Source: DATKZM01 sp035527975 | Lineage (GTDB): Bacteria > Pseudomonadota > Alphaproteobacteria > JAPULJ01 | DNA: 64,000 nt | Direction of reading: 5' to 3' | NCBI GenBank assembly: GCA_035527975.1 | Contig: DATKZM010000043.1 | Coordinates: forward strand, 58,089 to 122,088 | Part shown: positions 37,592 through 46,388 of the stretch, piece after piece | Layout of the letters: the number at the start of each line of letters is the position of its first letter | Position numbering within the stretch: the stretch's first letter is position 1 | Made by a program: the position numbers and the translations under genes | Notes under the pieces: generated by a model | Database searches by the model: none | What the model was told of the DNA's origin: nothing | Seen by the model: only the letters and a program-made list of their open reading frames with translations

Positions 37592-37755
37592 GCCGGCCTG
37601 GCCAACGCCGGCCGTATTCTTGCCGGCGACTGATTTCACTGGTTCAATCGTTGATCTATGGCTCGGACCTGCGGTCTCTGCACGATTGCGAGATGAAGCC
37701 CGTATTACCGCCCGTCCCCGTCGATGGATCTACCCGGCCGGACTAGGAGCTCCTT

Positions 37756-39399
37756 TTGACCGACAAGCCGCCTGGCAAGCCCGCACCAACTGCCTCAGCG
37801 GACGCCAATGGCCGCCGCCATCGCAGGCGGCTCGGCCGGCTGGCGATTGCCGGGCTGGTTCTCGTGCTCGGCGCCGGTGCGGCATGGGCGTATTTCGGTC
37901 CGAGAAATGGCGAGGAGGCACCGCAATACCGGCTCGTAAGGGTGCAGCGCGGCGCGATCGTAAGCTCGGTAACGGCCTCGGGATCGCTCAAGGCATTGGT
38001 CACGGTTCAGGTCGGATCGCAACTTTCCGGCCAGATCAAGGAACTCCACGCCGACTTCAATTCCAAGGTCAAGAAAGGCCAGGTGATCGCGCGGATCGAC
38101 ACGGCGCACCTGCAAGCCCGCCTGGCCCAAGCCGGGGCCGATGTGAATGTCGCCAGCGCGGCGCTGCTGATGCAGAAGGCGCAGGCAGAGCGCGCCGCCT
38201 CCGATGTCGAGACCGCGCGCGCGGAGATCCTGCGCGCGCAGGCTGCCCTGGTCGAAGCAGCGCGCGACAACACCCGGAAGATCGCGCTCGCCAAGCGCGG
38301 CATCACCACCCGCTCCGATGCCGACCGGGCCGAAAGCGTGCTGCGCCAGGCCGAGGCCGGGCTGGCGTCCGCCAGGGCCAAGCTCGCCTCCGCACAGGCG
38401 ACACTCAAGGTCTCGCACGCCCAGATCACCAGCGCCGAGGCGAATGTCGCGCAGCGCAAAGCCGCCGTTCGGCTGGTCAAGGTCGACCTCGACCGCTCCG
38501 AGATCCGCGCACCGATCGACGGCGTGGTGATCGAGCGCAGCATCGATGTCGGACAGACCGTTGCCGCAAGCCTGCAAGCGCCGACGCTCTTCACCATCGC
38601 GCAAGACCTGCGCAAGCTAGAGCTTCATGCCAGCGTCGACGAAGCCGATGTGGGGCGCATTGCGATCGGCCAATCCACCACCTTCACCGTCAGCGCCTTT
38701 CCCAACCGAAGATTTGCCGGACTGGTCAAGCAGATACGCCTCGCGCCGAAAGAAGAGCAAAACGTCGTCACCTATACGGTCGTGATCTCCGCCGACAATC
38801 CGGACGCGCTGCTGTTGCCCGGCATGACCGCGGAGGTAAAGATCATCAGCGCCCAGCGCCAGAAAGCGGTGAAAGTGCCGAACGCCGCGCTGCGCTTTCG
38901 GCCGCGCGGCGCGCCCAACGCCGGCGGACGCACCGGCTTTACAAGTACCCGCCTGCCGCCCGATGTCATCGTGCGCCGGCTGACCGCGTCCCTCAGCTTG
39001 TCGGCCGAACAGCAGGGACAGATGCGTGCGATTTTCGTCGAGGCGCGCCGCGATTTTCAAAAGCTGCGCGGCGTGCGCATGAACCGCCAGCAGCGCCGCA
39101 GCCGCTTCGGTGCCTTGCGCCGGAAGATCGATCAGCGCACTCGCGCCGTCCTCACCGACAAACAACGCGCGCTTTACGCCAAGCTGCGGCGACGGCGCGC
39201 CCAGCGCGGACGCGGCCAAGTCTGGCAGCTCGGCGCTGACGGGAAGCCCAAGATGGTACGCCTGCGCATCGGCATCACTGACGGCGCGTCGACCGAGGTG
39301 GTTCGCGGCGAGCTGAAGACCGGCCAGAACGTGATCGTCGGAATATTCCGCAGCCAAGCGGGTGGCAGCGCGCGCCGCCGACCGCGACTGGGATTCTGA
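37756..39399 (+). CDS. macA: MacA-like periplasmic adaptor with Spy/CpxP-like (LTxxQ) insert
   Basis: 547 residues, longer than the usual 370-400 for MacA. A TTG start is supported by AGGAG about seven bases upstream. One membrane anchor (LGRLAIAGLVLVLGAGAAWAYF) is followed by lipoyl, hairpin (about 110-230) and beta-barrel domains (SQLSGQIKELHADFNSKVKKGQ; RAPIDGVVIERSIDVGQTV). Near 415-480 an Arg-rich helical insert carries two LTxxQ-type motifs (LSLSAEQQGQMRAIF and LTDKQRALYAKLR), like periplasmic Spy/CpxP sensors. Function: bridges MacB to an outer-membrane channel. Confidence 0.85.
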   Translation: MTDKPPGKPAPTASADANGRRHRRRLGRLAIAGLVLVLGAGAAWAYFGPRNGEEAPQYRLVRVQRGAIVSSVTASGSLKALVTVQVGSQLSGQIKELHADFNSKVKKGQVIARIDTAHLQARLAQAGADVNVASAALLMQKAQAERAASDVETARAEILRAQAALVEAARDNTRKIALAKRGITTRSDADRAESVLRQAEAGLASARAKLASAQATLKVSHAQITSAEANVAQRKAAVRLVKVDLDRSEIRAPIDGVVIERSIDVGQTVAASLQAPTLFTIAQDLRKLELHASVDEADVGRIAIGQSTTFTVSAFPNRRFAGLVKQIRLAPKEEQNVVTYTVVISADNPDALLLPGMTAEVKIISAQRQKAVKVPNAALRFRPRGAPNAGGRTGFTSTRLPPDVIVRRLTASLSLSAEQQGQMRAIFVEARRDFQKLRGVRMNRQQRRSRFGALRRKIDQRTRAVLTDKQRALYAKLRRRRAQRGRGQVWQLGADGKPKMVRLRIGITDGASTEVVRGELKTGQNVIVGIFRSQAGGSARRRPRLGF

Positions 39400-39423
39400 T
39401 CGCGCGGCTCCGGGCCCCATGAC

Positions 39424-40158
39424 ATGACCGCTCCCCTCATTGCCGTGCGCGACCTTGCCAAGACCTATCAGGTCGGCGAGCACGCAGTCGAAGCCCTCAG
39501 GGGCATCACCGTGGAAATTCAAAGGGGCGCTTTCGTCGCGGTCATGGGCCCTTCGGGATCCGGCAAATCGACCTTCATGAACCTGCTCGGTTGCCTCGAC
39601 TTCCCCACATCCGGGCACTACACGCTCGACGGCGAAGCGGTGGATGGGCTCGACGCCGACGCGCTTGCCCAGATCCGCAACCGCAAGATCGGCTTCGTCT
39701 TTCAGCAATTCAATCTGCTCGCGCGGGCGACCGCGCTGGCCAACGTCGAGCTGCCGCTGATCTATCGCGGCGCAGCGCGGGGGGCACGCAGGCAAGCGTC
39801 GCGCGCGGCGCTCGAGACCGTCGGGCTCGCCGACCGGACGCACCACCGCCCACCCCAGCTTTCCGGCGGCCAACAGCAGCGCGTGGCGATCGCGCGCGCC
39901 CTGGTCAACGACCCGCTGCTGATCCTTGCCGACGAGCCAACGGGCGCGCTCGACAGCCGCACCGGGTTGGAGATCATGGCGCTCTTTCAGCGTCTCAACG
40001 CCCGAGGCATGACCGTGGTTCTGGTGACCCATGAAGCTGACGTGGCGCGCTTTGCCGAACGCGAGCTGCATTTCCTCGACGGCGCATTGGTGCGCGACGA
40101 GAGCCATGCGCCCGATGACGCCGGCGTACTGCTCGACAAGCTCGGCGCCGCCGCATGA
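39424..40158 (+). CDS. MacB-type ABC transporter ATP-binding protein
   Basis: 244 residues. Walker A GPSGSGKSTFMNLLGCLD, Q-loop FVFQQFNLLARATALANVELPL, signature LSGGQQQRVAIARAL, Walker B LILADEPTGALD and switch His TH all intact. It belongs to the LolD/MacB subfamily. In this operon the ATPase and permease are separate genes, unlike E. coli MacB where they are fused. Its stop overlaps the permease start by four bases. Confidence 0.93.
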   Translation: MTAPLIAVRDLAKTYQVGEHAVEALRGITVEIQRGAFVAVMGPSGSGKSTFMNLLGCLDFPTSGHYTLDGEAVDGLDADALAQIRNRKIGFVFQQFNLLARATALANVELPLIYRGAARGARRQASRAALETVGLADRTHHRPPQLSGGQQQRVAIARALVNDPLLILADEPTGALDSRTGLEIMALFQRLNARGMTVVLVTHEADVARFAERELHFLDGALVRDESHAPDDAGVLLDKLGAAA

Positions 40159-41387
40159 GCTACTTCGAGGCCATACGGCTGGCGCTCACGGCGCTGCGCA
40201 CGAACTTAATGCGGAGCATTCTGACAATGCTCGGCATTTTCATTGGTGTCGCGGCCGTTATTTCCACGGTCGCGGTCGGCTCCGGCGCGCGCGCGGTGGT
40301 GATCGCGCAGATCCAGAGCCTCGGCACCAATCTCATCATCGTGGTCTCCGGCGCCACCCGGGTTCGCGGCGTGCGCAGCGCGGCGGGCAGCCACATGTCG
40401 CTAACCGAGGATGATGCGCGCGCACTCAAGCTCGAGATCCCCGCCATCCAGGCCGCAGCGCCCTACATGCGCGGCACGGTGCAAATCGTCTATGGCAACC
40501 AGAACTGGTCGGCCGTGGCTTACGGCATCGACAACGACTATTTCGTGGCGCGGGAATGGGAGATCACGCGCGGCCGCGGCTTCACCGAGGGTGAGATCCG
40601 CGGCGCCGGCAAGGTAGCGCTTCTGGGTCAGACCGTGGTGGAAAACCTGTTCGCCGGAGAAAACCCGATCGGCCAGACGATACGAGTGCGCAAGGTGCCG
40701 CTGACCGTGATCGGCATCCTCGCACGCAAAGGGCAGAACAACTGGGGCCGCGACCAGGACGACGTAGTGCTGGTGCCGATCAGCAGCGCCAAGCGGCGGG
40801 TGATCGGCTGGGCGCGCGCCAACCCCCGCTCCATCCCAGTCGTCATCGTGAAGGTTCGCGAAGGCGGCGATATGACCGGCACGGTCGATCAAATCCGCCA
40901 GGTCCTCCGCCAGCGCCACCGCCTGCGCACCGACCAGGACGACGATTTCTCGATCCGCAACCTTACCGAGATCATGCAGCGCCGCGACGCCTCATCGAAA
41001 GCGCTGGCGCTGCTGCTCGCCGCCGTCGCCGCGGTTTCGCTGGTCGTCGGCGGCATTGGGATCATGAACATCATGCTGGTCTCGGTCACCGAGCGAACGC
41101 GCGAGATCGGCCTGCGCATGGCCGTCGGCGCGCGCCGCCGCGATATCCTGATCCAGTTCCTAATCGAGGCGACGACGCTGGCACTGGTCGGCGGCATCGC
41201 CGGCGTACTGCTCGGCGTCGGCGCCGCCTACGCGATTGCCGAATTCGCCGGCTGGCCGACGCTGATCCAGACCGACTCGATCCTGCTCGCGGTCGGAGTG
41301 AGCGCGGCGATCGGCGTCTTCTTCGGCTTTTATCCCGCGCGCCGCGCGGCCCAGCTCGATCCTATCGAGGCATTGCGGCGGGAGTAG
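40155..41387 (+). CDS. MacB-type ABC transporter permease
   Basis: 410 residues with one N-terminal helix (MLGIFIGVAAVISTVAVGSGA), a large periplasmic MacB_PCD domain (about 45-270) and three C-terminal helices in the FtsX domain (VVGGIGIMNIMLVSVTERTREIGLRMAVGARR). Works with the adaptor and ATPase upstream to move a substrate (macrolide, peptide, toxin or siderophore in known cases) from the periplasm through a TolC-like channel. The substrate here is unknown. Confidence 0.92.
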   Translation: MSYFEAIRLALTALRTNLMRSILTMLGIFIGVAAVISTVAVGSGARAVVIAQIQSLGTNLIIVVSGATRVRGVRSAAGSHMSLTEDDARALKLEIPAIQAAAPYMRGTVQIVYGNQNWSAVAYGIDNDYFVAREWEITRGRGFTEGEIRGAGKVALLGQTVVENLFAGENPIGQTIRVRKVPLTVIGILARKGQNNWGRDQDDVVLVPISSAKRRVIGWARANPRSIPVVIVKVREGGDMTGTVDQIRQVLRQRHRLRTDQDDDFSIRNLTEIMQRRDASSKALALLLAAVAAVSLVVGGIGIMNIMLVSVTERTREIGLRMAVGARRRDILIQFLIEATTLALVGGIAGVLLGVGAAYAIAEFAGWPTLIQTDSILLAVGVSAAIGVFFGFYPARRAAQLDPIEALRRE

Positions 41388-41479
41388 TCGGCGGCGCCTG
41401 CCGCTTGACCGCGTATTGCCGGTCCCATACCAATCGTGGCTTCGTCGCCGCGTTCCAGCTTTTTTGGAAAGAGCCCGCT

Positions 41480-43180
41480 TTGGCGCTGGTCAATGGCCTT
41501 CGCTTCGACAATGTTCGCGGCGACTTATTCGGCGGCGTTACTGCGGCGGTGGTCGCGCTGCCGCTTGCCCTGGCGTTCGGGGTCGCCTCCGGCGCGGGGG
41601 CAATCACCGGTCTTTACGGCGCGATCTTCGTCGGGTTCTTCGCCGCTTTGTTCGGCGGCACACCCTCGCAGGTTTCCGGTCCGACCGGACCGATGACCGT
41701 GGTGATGGCGGCGGTGGTCACGCAATACGCGCACGAGCCGGCATTGGCGTTCACCGTTGTCATCATGGGCGGCATGCTGCAGCTCGTGTTCGGCGTCCTG
41801 CGGCTCGGCCGCTACGTAACCTTCGTGCCGTTCAAGGTGATCTCCGGTTTCATGTCGGGGATCGGCTGCATCATCATCATCATCCAGATGGCGCCGCTGT
41901 TCGGGCACCCAGGCTCAACGAAGGGTGTGCTGAGTGCGCTGGCCGCATTGCCGATACAGGTGATGGCGACGCTGGCGGACCTGCTCGCGGGTCGGCTGAC
42001 GCCGCTGAGCGAAGCCCTGATCCTCGGCGTCGTCGCGCTCGCCATTGTTCTGCTTATGCCGGCAAGGCTGCAGCGATGGGCACCGGCGCCGCTGGTCGCG
42101 CTGATTGCGGCGACTCTGGTCGGCGTCTTCTTCTTGTCGCATGCGCCGGTTATCGGCGAGATCCCACGCGGCGTGCCGGTACCGAAACTGCCGACCCTCT
42201 CGCTCGCCGCGCTGCCCGCCATGATCCAGTCCGCGCTCATTCTGGCGCTGCTCGGCAGCATCGACAGCCTCCTGACCTCGCTGATCGCCGACAACGTGAC
42301 CCGGACCCGGCACAAATCCGACCGCGAGCTGATCGGCCAAGGCATCGGCAATATGGTGGCCGGCCTGTTCGGCGGCATCCCCGGCGCGGGCGCGACGATG
42401 CGCACGGTGATCAACGTCCGCGCCGGCGGCCGCACGCCGCTTTCGGGTGCGCTCCATGCTTTGGTCTTGCTCACGCTGGTGCTGGGCCTGGCGCCGCTCG
42501 CCGAGGGCATACCGCTCGCCGTCCTCGCAGGCATCCTGCTCAAGGTCGGCCTCGACATCATCGACTGGAATTTCCTTCGCCGGATCGGGCGCATGCCACC
42601 GTCGAGTATCCTCGTCATGCTGACCGTTCTCGTCCTGACGGTGGTCGCCGATCTGGTGACCGCGGTGGGCGTCGGCATCATCATGGCGAGCCTGATCTCA
42701 GCGAGCGAGCTCAGCAAGCATCAGCTCGACCAGCTCGAGCTCGTCGCCAGCGATGCGGGCGGAACCTCGCGCATTTCCAAGACTGAGCGCGATCTCATTA
42801 GCCGCGCCGAGGGCCAAGTTCTGTTGATCCGGCTTTCGGGACCGTTCAGCTTTTGCTCGGCGAACGAGATCACGGGGCGGCTCGGCCAGTTGGGTATCGA
42901 CTGCCGGGCGGTCGTGTTCGACTTCACCGAAGTTCCTATGATCGACGTCAGCGTCGCATTTGCGATCGAAGGTGCGATCCGCGACACAGCGGAACGCGAT
43001 GCGGCGGTGATCCTCGCCGGCATAGGTGGCGCCGCTACCGACATGCTCGATCGCCTCAAGGTGCTCGACCTGGTGCCGCCCGACCGGCGCCATGCCACGC
43101 GCTTGGCCGCGCTCGAACAGGCGCTAGTGCTGATCGGCGACAATCCGACGAAAGACGCAGCCCCGCCGGTCTCGGCCTAG
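41480..43180 (+). CDS. SulP family anion transporter with STAS domain
   Basis: About 566 residues. The TTG at 41480 has GGAAAG eight bases before it; TTG 41405 would add 25 residues. The membrane domain begins GDLFGGVTAAVVALPLALAFG and contains QVSGPTGPMTVVMAAVV. The C-terminal STAS domain (about 450-550) has GQVLLIRLSGPFSFCSANEI and VVFDFTEVPMIDVSVAFAIE. SulP proteins transport sulfate, bicarbonate or related anions. A perfect 11-bp inverted repeat begins at its stop codon. Confidence 0.9.
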   Translation: MALVNGLRFDNVRGDLFGGVTAAVVALPLALAFGVASGAGAITGLYGAIFVGFFAALFGGTPSQVSGPTGPMTVVMAAVVTQYAHEPALAFTVVIMGGMLQLVFGVLRLGRYVTFVPFKVISGFMSGIGCIIIIIQMAPLFGHPGSTKGVLSALAALPIQVMATLADLLAGRLTPLSEALILGVVALAIVLLMPARLQRWAPAPLVALIAATLVGVFFLSHAPVIGEIPRGVPVPKLPTLSLAALPAMIQSALILALLGSIDSLLTSLIADNVTRTRHKSDRELIGQGIGNMVAGLFGGIPGAGATMRTVINVRAGGRTPLSGALHALVLLTLVLGLAPLAEGIPLAVLAGILLKVGLDIIDWNFLRRIGRMPPSSILVMLTVLVLTVVADLVTAVGVGIIMASLISASELSKHQLDQLELVASDAGGTSRISKTERDLISRAEGQVLLIRLSGPFSFCSANEITGRLGQLGIDCRAVVFDFTEVPMIDVSVAFAIEGAIRDTAERDAAVILAGIGGAATDMLDRLKVLDLVPPDRRHATRLAALEQALVLIGDNPTKDAAPPVSA

Positions 43181-43230
43181 ATCAAGATCGTCTCAGATCG
43201 CCGCGAATTGAGACGTGACTCTTGATCTAG
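43177..43230. terminator. Long stem-loop at the SulP stop
   Basis: ctagatcaaga (43177-43187) pairs perfectly with tcttgatctag (43220-43230), with an inner stem cgtctca/tgagacg (43189-43195, 43209-43215). The SulP stop codon lies in the left arm. It may act as a terminator or mRNA end for SulP and sits 155 bp from the convergent gene's stop. Confidence 0.55.
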
Positions 43231-43385
43231 CGGGCGAGGAATTCGGCGACCAGTGTGCGCTGTGCCTCGTCGTTGAGCACCGGCGCATGGCCAACATCCG
43301 CTATCTCGACCAACTCATCCTTGGGACCCCGCCTGGTCATGGAAGCTCGCTCCGGTTCGTGCTGGGGCGGGTCACAGGCGCGCGC

Positions 43386-44384
43386 TCAGCGATCGATCCG
43401 CATGAGCTCCCAAGTCAGCTTCTCGGTTATGCGCCCAACCCGGTTGATGATCCGAGACCCCTTGAACGTGGTACCACTCGGTGGCGCCTTGCCGGACAAA
43501 TTCAGCCCGGAAATATGGATCGTCTTCTCGCCGCGCTGCTCCTCGCACTTGCCTGGCTCATGGCAGAGGTTGCGCCGCCAGGCAGTCTTGACCGGAACCG
43601 TGCCGAGCACGAACCAATAGCGGCCATCGGGTTCGACCCGGACATAGGCGTGGGCCCGATGGACGAAACCCTCCCCCTCGCCGGTCATGGCCTCGCTGCG
43701 GGTGATCGTGACGTTGCCGCGCCGGCGGATGCTCTTCAGCTTGCCCTCCAGGGTCGCGGTGAACTTGGGCGAGCCGGCGCCAAACTCGTATGTAATCGCT
43801 TCGACCTCGGTGCTGGTATCGCTGGCCCACACCTTTTGGTCGTGCTGGCTGACCTCGATTGTGCGCGTGAGGGCGATCTTGCCGCGCCACAGCGGGCACC
43901 CCGCCAGCCGCGCGATCCGTCCGGCGAGCCCGCGCATCGTCGATGCCAGTTGTCGGGCCGACCCAACGTTGGCGCCGCGCTGCACTCGCGCCTGCAGAAC
44001 GAACGGGTCCAATGCGGCGCCGACCACGCGGTAGCCGCTCTTCTCGCGGCGCACCGCGAAGACCACGAGATAACGAGCATGCAGTCTCTTCAGCACATCG
44101 CGCACGGCCTGCCGGTCGTACTGGCCTTTGAGATCGGGGCCCAATGGGGCCGGCGCGACGATCGCCGCCAGTCGCCCGGCGCGGACGACCTCGCGGCAGC
44201 CGCGGGACAGCCCCGATTGGACAGCCTCACTGAGGCGGCCGACACGGCGGTTTGCCGGATCGTCACGATCGAGTACCAGCACGGGATCGGCCAAGGCAAA
44301 GGACCGCGGGCCGGTCTGCCCCGCGGCGATTCCGGAAAGACACGCCAAAGCGATAACGGCCAACACTGCGGTCAGGTCGCGCAA
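43386..44384 (-). CDS. Secreted hypothetical protein
   Basis: About 332 residues from TTG 44384 (GAGG eight bases upstream); an ATG at 44489 would put a hydrophilic stretch before the signal peptide, so the short form is preferred. The signal peptide is LTAVLAVIALACLSGIAAG. The mature protein has an N-terminal alpha/beta region (LHARYLVVFAVRREKSGYRVVGAALDPF) and a C-terminal part rich in beta strands with two Cys (CHEPGKCEEQ). I do not recognise the family; it could be a periplasmic protein related to LpoB/TolB-like N-domains. Confidence 0.6.
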   Translation of the reverse strand: MRDLTAVLAVIALACLSGIAAGQTGPRSFALADPVLVLDRDDPANRRVGRLSEAVQSGLSRGCREVVRAGRLAAIVAPAPLGPDLKGQYDRQAVRDVLKRLHARYLVVFAVRREKSGYRVVGAALDPFVLQARVQRGANVGSARQLASTMRGLAGRIARLAGCPLWRGKIALTRTIEVSQHDQKVWASDTSTEVEAITYEFGAGSPKFTATLEGKLKSIRRRGNVTITRSEAMTGEGEGFVHRAHAYVRVEPDGRYWFVLGTVPVKTAWRRNLCHEPGKCEEQRGEKTIHISGLNLSGKAPPSGTTFKGSRIINRVGRITEKLTWELMRIDR

Positions 44385-44647
44385 GGACGATGCCTCAATA
44401 GTCGACAAGCCAGATCGCCGTGAAGTATAGCTTGACGGGCACTGAGGGGAAACGCGCGGAACGCATGCATCGCCGTGGGGCAAAGTCATGGCCCGACAAC
44501 GATGCCGGGAATGGACGTGACCTAGCCAAATCCATGGCACGGATCCATGGCGGCATCACGATTGAATGCATTCGGGGATACTCGGCGAAAGCATTGCGTA
44601 TCAAACGGTTAGCATCCCCTGATTGGCGCCGGGCTCGGCGCTCGCCC

Positions 44648-45091
44648 ATGGAGAAATGGAATTTGCGCCCGACCAGATCGTTCTTGTTCGTGAGCATGCT
44701 GGTGGCGCTGTCGCTCACGCCGGCCATCGACCCGGACGGCAATGGCGCGCTTGGCGCACCTCCGACATTTACCGTCCCCGACTGGCGATTTGCGAAACTG
44801 CAATTTCGAGATTGGCGGCCCGCCGATTGGTATCCCGGGCGGCTCCACCGATCAGCGCGCCCTTACGGCCTTTCGAGACGCCACGGGCAGCGGCAGACGG
44901 CGCAGCAGCGCAGACGCGTCCATGCGGTCGGACGATCCTGGCACCGGTCCGGTCAGAGCTGGCATCAGCGCGGGCGAAGCTGGGCCCCGCAGGGAGGGGG
45001 CGCCCGGCAGCCGCAGCGGGGTCGCCACTTCCGCGGCCGCTCATGGCACGCGCGCGGCCGCAGCTGGCACGTTCGGGGACGCTCATGGTAG
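44648..45091 (+). CDS. Short secreted GRSW-repeat protein
   Basis: 147 residues. The start ATG 44648 is followed by an Arg-rich n-region and hydrophobic segment (SFLFVSMLVALSLTPA). A Trp-rich linker (FTVPDWRFAKLQFRDWRPADWYPG) precedes six seven-residue units in residues 95-147: GRSWHRS, GQSWHQR, GRSWAPQ, then GRSWHAR, GRSWHVR and a final GRSW directly before the stop. The same unit builds the next protein, so the frame is coding. The protein is very basic. I know no described family with this repeat. Upstream gap 44385-44647 shows nothing I can name. Confidence 0.65.
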   Translation: MEKWNLRPTRSFLFVSMLVALSLTPAIDPDGNGALGAPPTFTVPDWRFAKLQFRDWRPADWYPGRLHRSARPYGLSRRHGQRQTAQQRRRVHAVGRSWHRSGQSWHQRGRSWAPQGGGARQPQRGRHFRGRSWHARGRSWHVRGRSW

Positions 45092-45236
45092 CGGAGCTGA
45101 CATTTATGTGAGACAAGCAATGGAACCCGCGTGTCCGTGTTCGGCGGCCGGCGCGCGGCGATGAACAAGACGATGAATATGGAAACGGGATGACGGCACT
45201 TGGACACTGTTCGAAATAGGGAATGGAGGTTTCGTC

Positions 45237-46163
45237 GTGATTGGATTTAGATCAGTTCTCACCGCGCTGGCGTGGTGCGCGGTGGCCGCCGGCGGTTCGC
45301 TTGCGGCGCTCGGAGCGGCGCAAGCGGATACGCAAACCACCGGCAAACGAAACGGCGACGCCGTCAGTCATCCCCGACAGCTTGCACAAATACGCGTTCA
45401 TGTGGCGGGCCGCTCATGGCACCAGCTCGGTCGCAGCTGGGGCGGCCGGACCCATCGCGCCGGGCGCAGCTGGCATCGGCCGGGCCGCAGCTGGGGCGGA
45501 CACGCAAGCAGTCGCAGCTGGCACACCAGCGGGCGAAGCTGGCACAACAGGGGCCGCACCTGGGGCCGTGTCCACGTTCGTGGGCGGAGCTGGCACCAGA
45601 GCAGCCGGTCCTGGACCGGACATATTCCCGGCCGGACGTGGCGGCCCAGTCACCTCTCGGGCCGCAGCTGGCACCGCAGCGGGACCACCTGGAGCGGTCA
45701 CCGCAGCGGCCGCAGCTGGCATCGCTCGGGACGAACCTGGGGCGGCCATCTGAGCGGCCGCAGCTGGCACCGTCCGGGACGCACCTGGTCGGGGCATACG
45801 CCGGGCCGCACCTGGAACCCGGTTCATCGCTCGGGCCGCAGCTGGCACCAGTCGGGCCGATCCTGGTCGGGCCACATCAGCGGCCGAACCTGGCGGCCGA
45901 GCCACTCCTCGGGCCGCAGCTGGCACCGCAGCGGACGGACCTGGACCGGTCATGTGCCGGGCCGGTCCTGGGGCGCCGCCGGTGGCGGCGGCGGGCGCGT
46001 CCATATCAGGGGACGCAGCTGGCATACCAGCGGGCGCAGCTGGGGCGGACACCTTTCCGGCCGCTCCTGGCACCGCAGCAGCAGAAGCTGGGGCGGGCAT
46101 GGGTTCAACCGATCCTGGGTCACTGGCGGGCGTCACATCGGCGCGTCGTGGTGGACTCGCTAG
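45237..46163 (+). CDS. Long secreted protein made of about 28 GR(S/T)W repeats
   Basis: 308 residues. GTG 45237 has GGAGG eight bases before it. A signal peptide (VLTALAWCAVAAGGSLAALGAAQA, cleavage near residue 30) is followed by a short linker, then from residue 58 almost to the end alternating seven- and nine-residue units such as GRSWHRS and GRTWGGHLS, giving a 16-residue (48-bp) super-repeat. I count about 28 [GSN]-[RT]-[ST]-W cores; His follows most first-type units and ends most second-type units. A GRVH spacer occurs at two places. No known domain. The product would be strongly cationic and rich in Trp, Arg, His, Gly and Ser. Confidence 0.75.
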   Translation: MIGFRSVLTALAWCAVAAGGSLAALGAAQADTQTTGKRNGDAVSHPRQLAQIRVHVAGRSWHQLGRSWGGRTHRAGRSWHRPGRSWGGHASSRSWHTSGRSWHNRGRTWGRVHVRGRSWHQSSRSWTGHIPGRTWRPSHLSGRSWHRSGTTWSGHRSGRSWHRSGRTWGGHLSGRSWHRPGRTWSGHTPGRTWNPVHRSGRSWHQSGRSWSGHISGRTWRPSHSSGRSWHRSGRTWTGHVPGRSWGAAGGGGGRVHIRGRSWHTSGRSWGGHLSGRSWHRSSRSWGGHGFNRSWVTGGRHIGASWWTR

Positions 46164-46242
46164 GCCAGACGATCTGAACGAAAGCTTCGCGTCGGGCGGG
46201 CGGCATGTGAGACGCCCCCCGGCGCGGAACCGGTCAGAAAAC

Positions 46243-46290
46243 AGAACCGGGGCCGGGCCGTTCCAAAGCGGTCCGGTCCCGGCTGTTTGA
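46243..46290 (+). terminator. Terminator-like hairpin after the long GRSW protein
   Basis: ccggggccgggccg (46247-46260) and cggtccggtcccgg (46269-46282) form a 14-bp stem with two mismatched or wobble pairs around ttccaaag, extended by acag/ctgt outside and followed by a short T stretch. It separates the GRSW gene from the next gene. Confidence 0.6.
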
Positions 46291-46293
46291 CGC

Positions 46294-46330
46294 ATCTAGC
46301 TTAGAATCCGGGTCTAGCTTAGAAACCGGG
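46294..46330. repeat. Two tandem 18-bp copies (tctagcttagaa…ccgg)
   Basis: atctagcttagaatccgg is followed directly by gtctagcttagaaaccgg, two differences apart. It lies just after the hairpin and 60 bp before the next gene; role unknown. Confidence 0.7.
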
Positions 46331-46388
46331 TCGGCGACGGCGCGGCCATCGTTGCGGCCGGCGGCGCTTTGCGAACGAGGTGGAACTA

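Noticed and set aside
38617..40107. 496-codon minus-strand frame
   Set aside because: Antisense shadow of the MacA-like and ABC ATPase genes, whose motifs are unambiguous.
43215..44423. 402-codon plus-strand frame after SulP
   Set aside because: Antisense to the secreted hypothetical gene 43386-44384, which has a signal peptide; the plus frame has none.
45400..46100. Regular DNA repeats resembling a CRISPR array
   Set aside because: Repeats are contiguous coding units of multiples of three bases, with no unique spacers and no cas genes.
45272..46177. Plus-strand alternative frame of 301 codons over the GRSW gene
   Set aside because: Same repeat read in another phase; no signal peptide with proper start, while the 45237 frame has GGAGG and a signal peptide.
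45414..46295. 293-codon minus-strand frame rich in Ala/Pro over the GRSW gene
   Set aside because: It is the complement of the 48-bp repeat, lacks a signal peptide and ribosome site, and the plus frame has both plus the repeat unit shared with the short gene.
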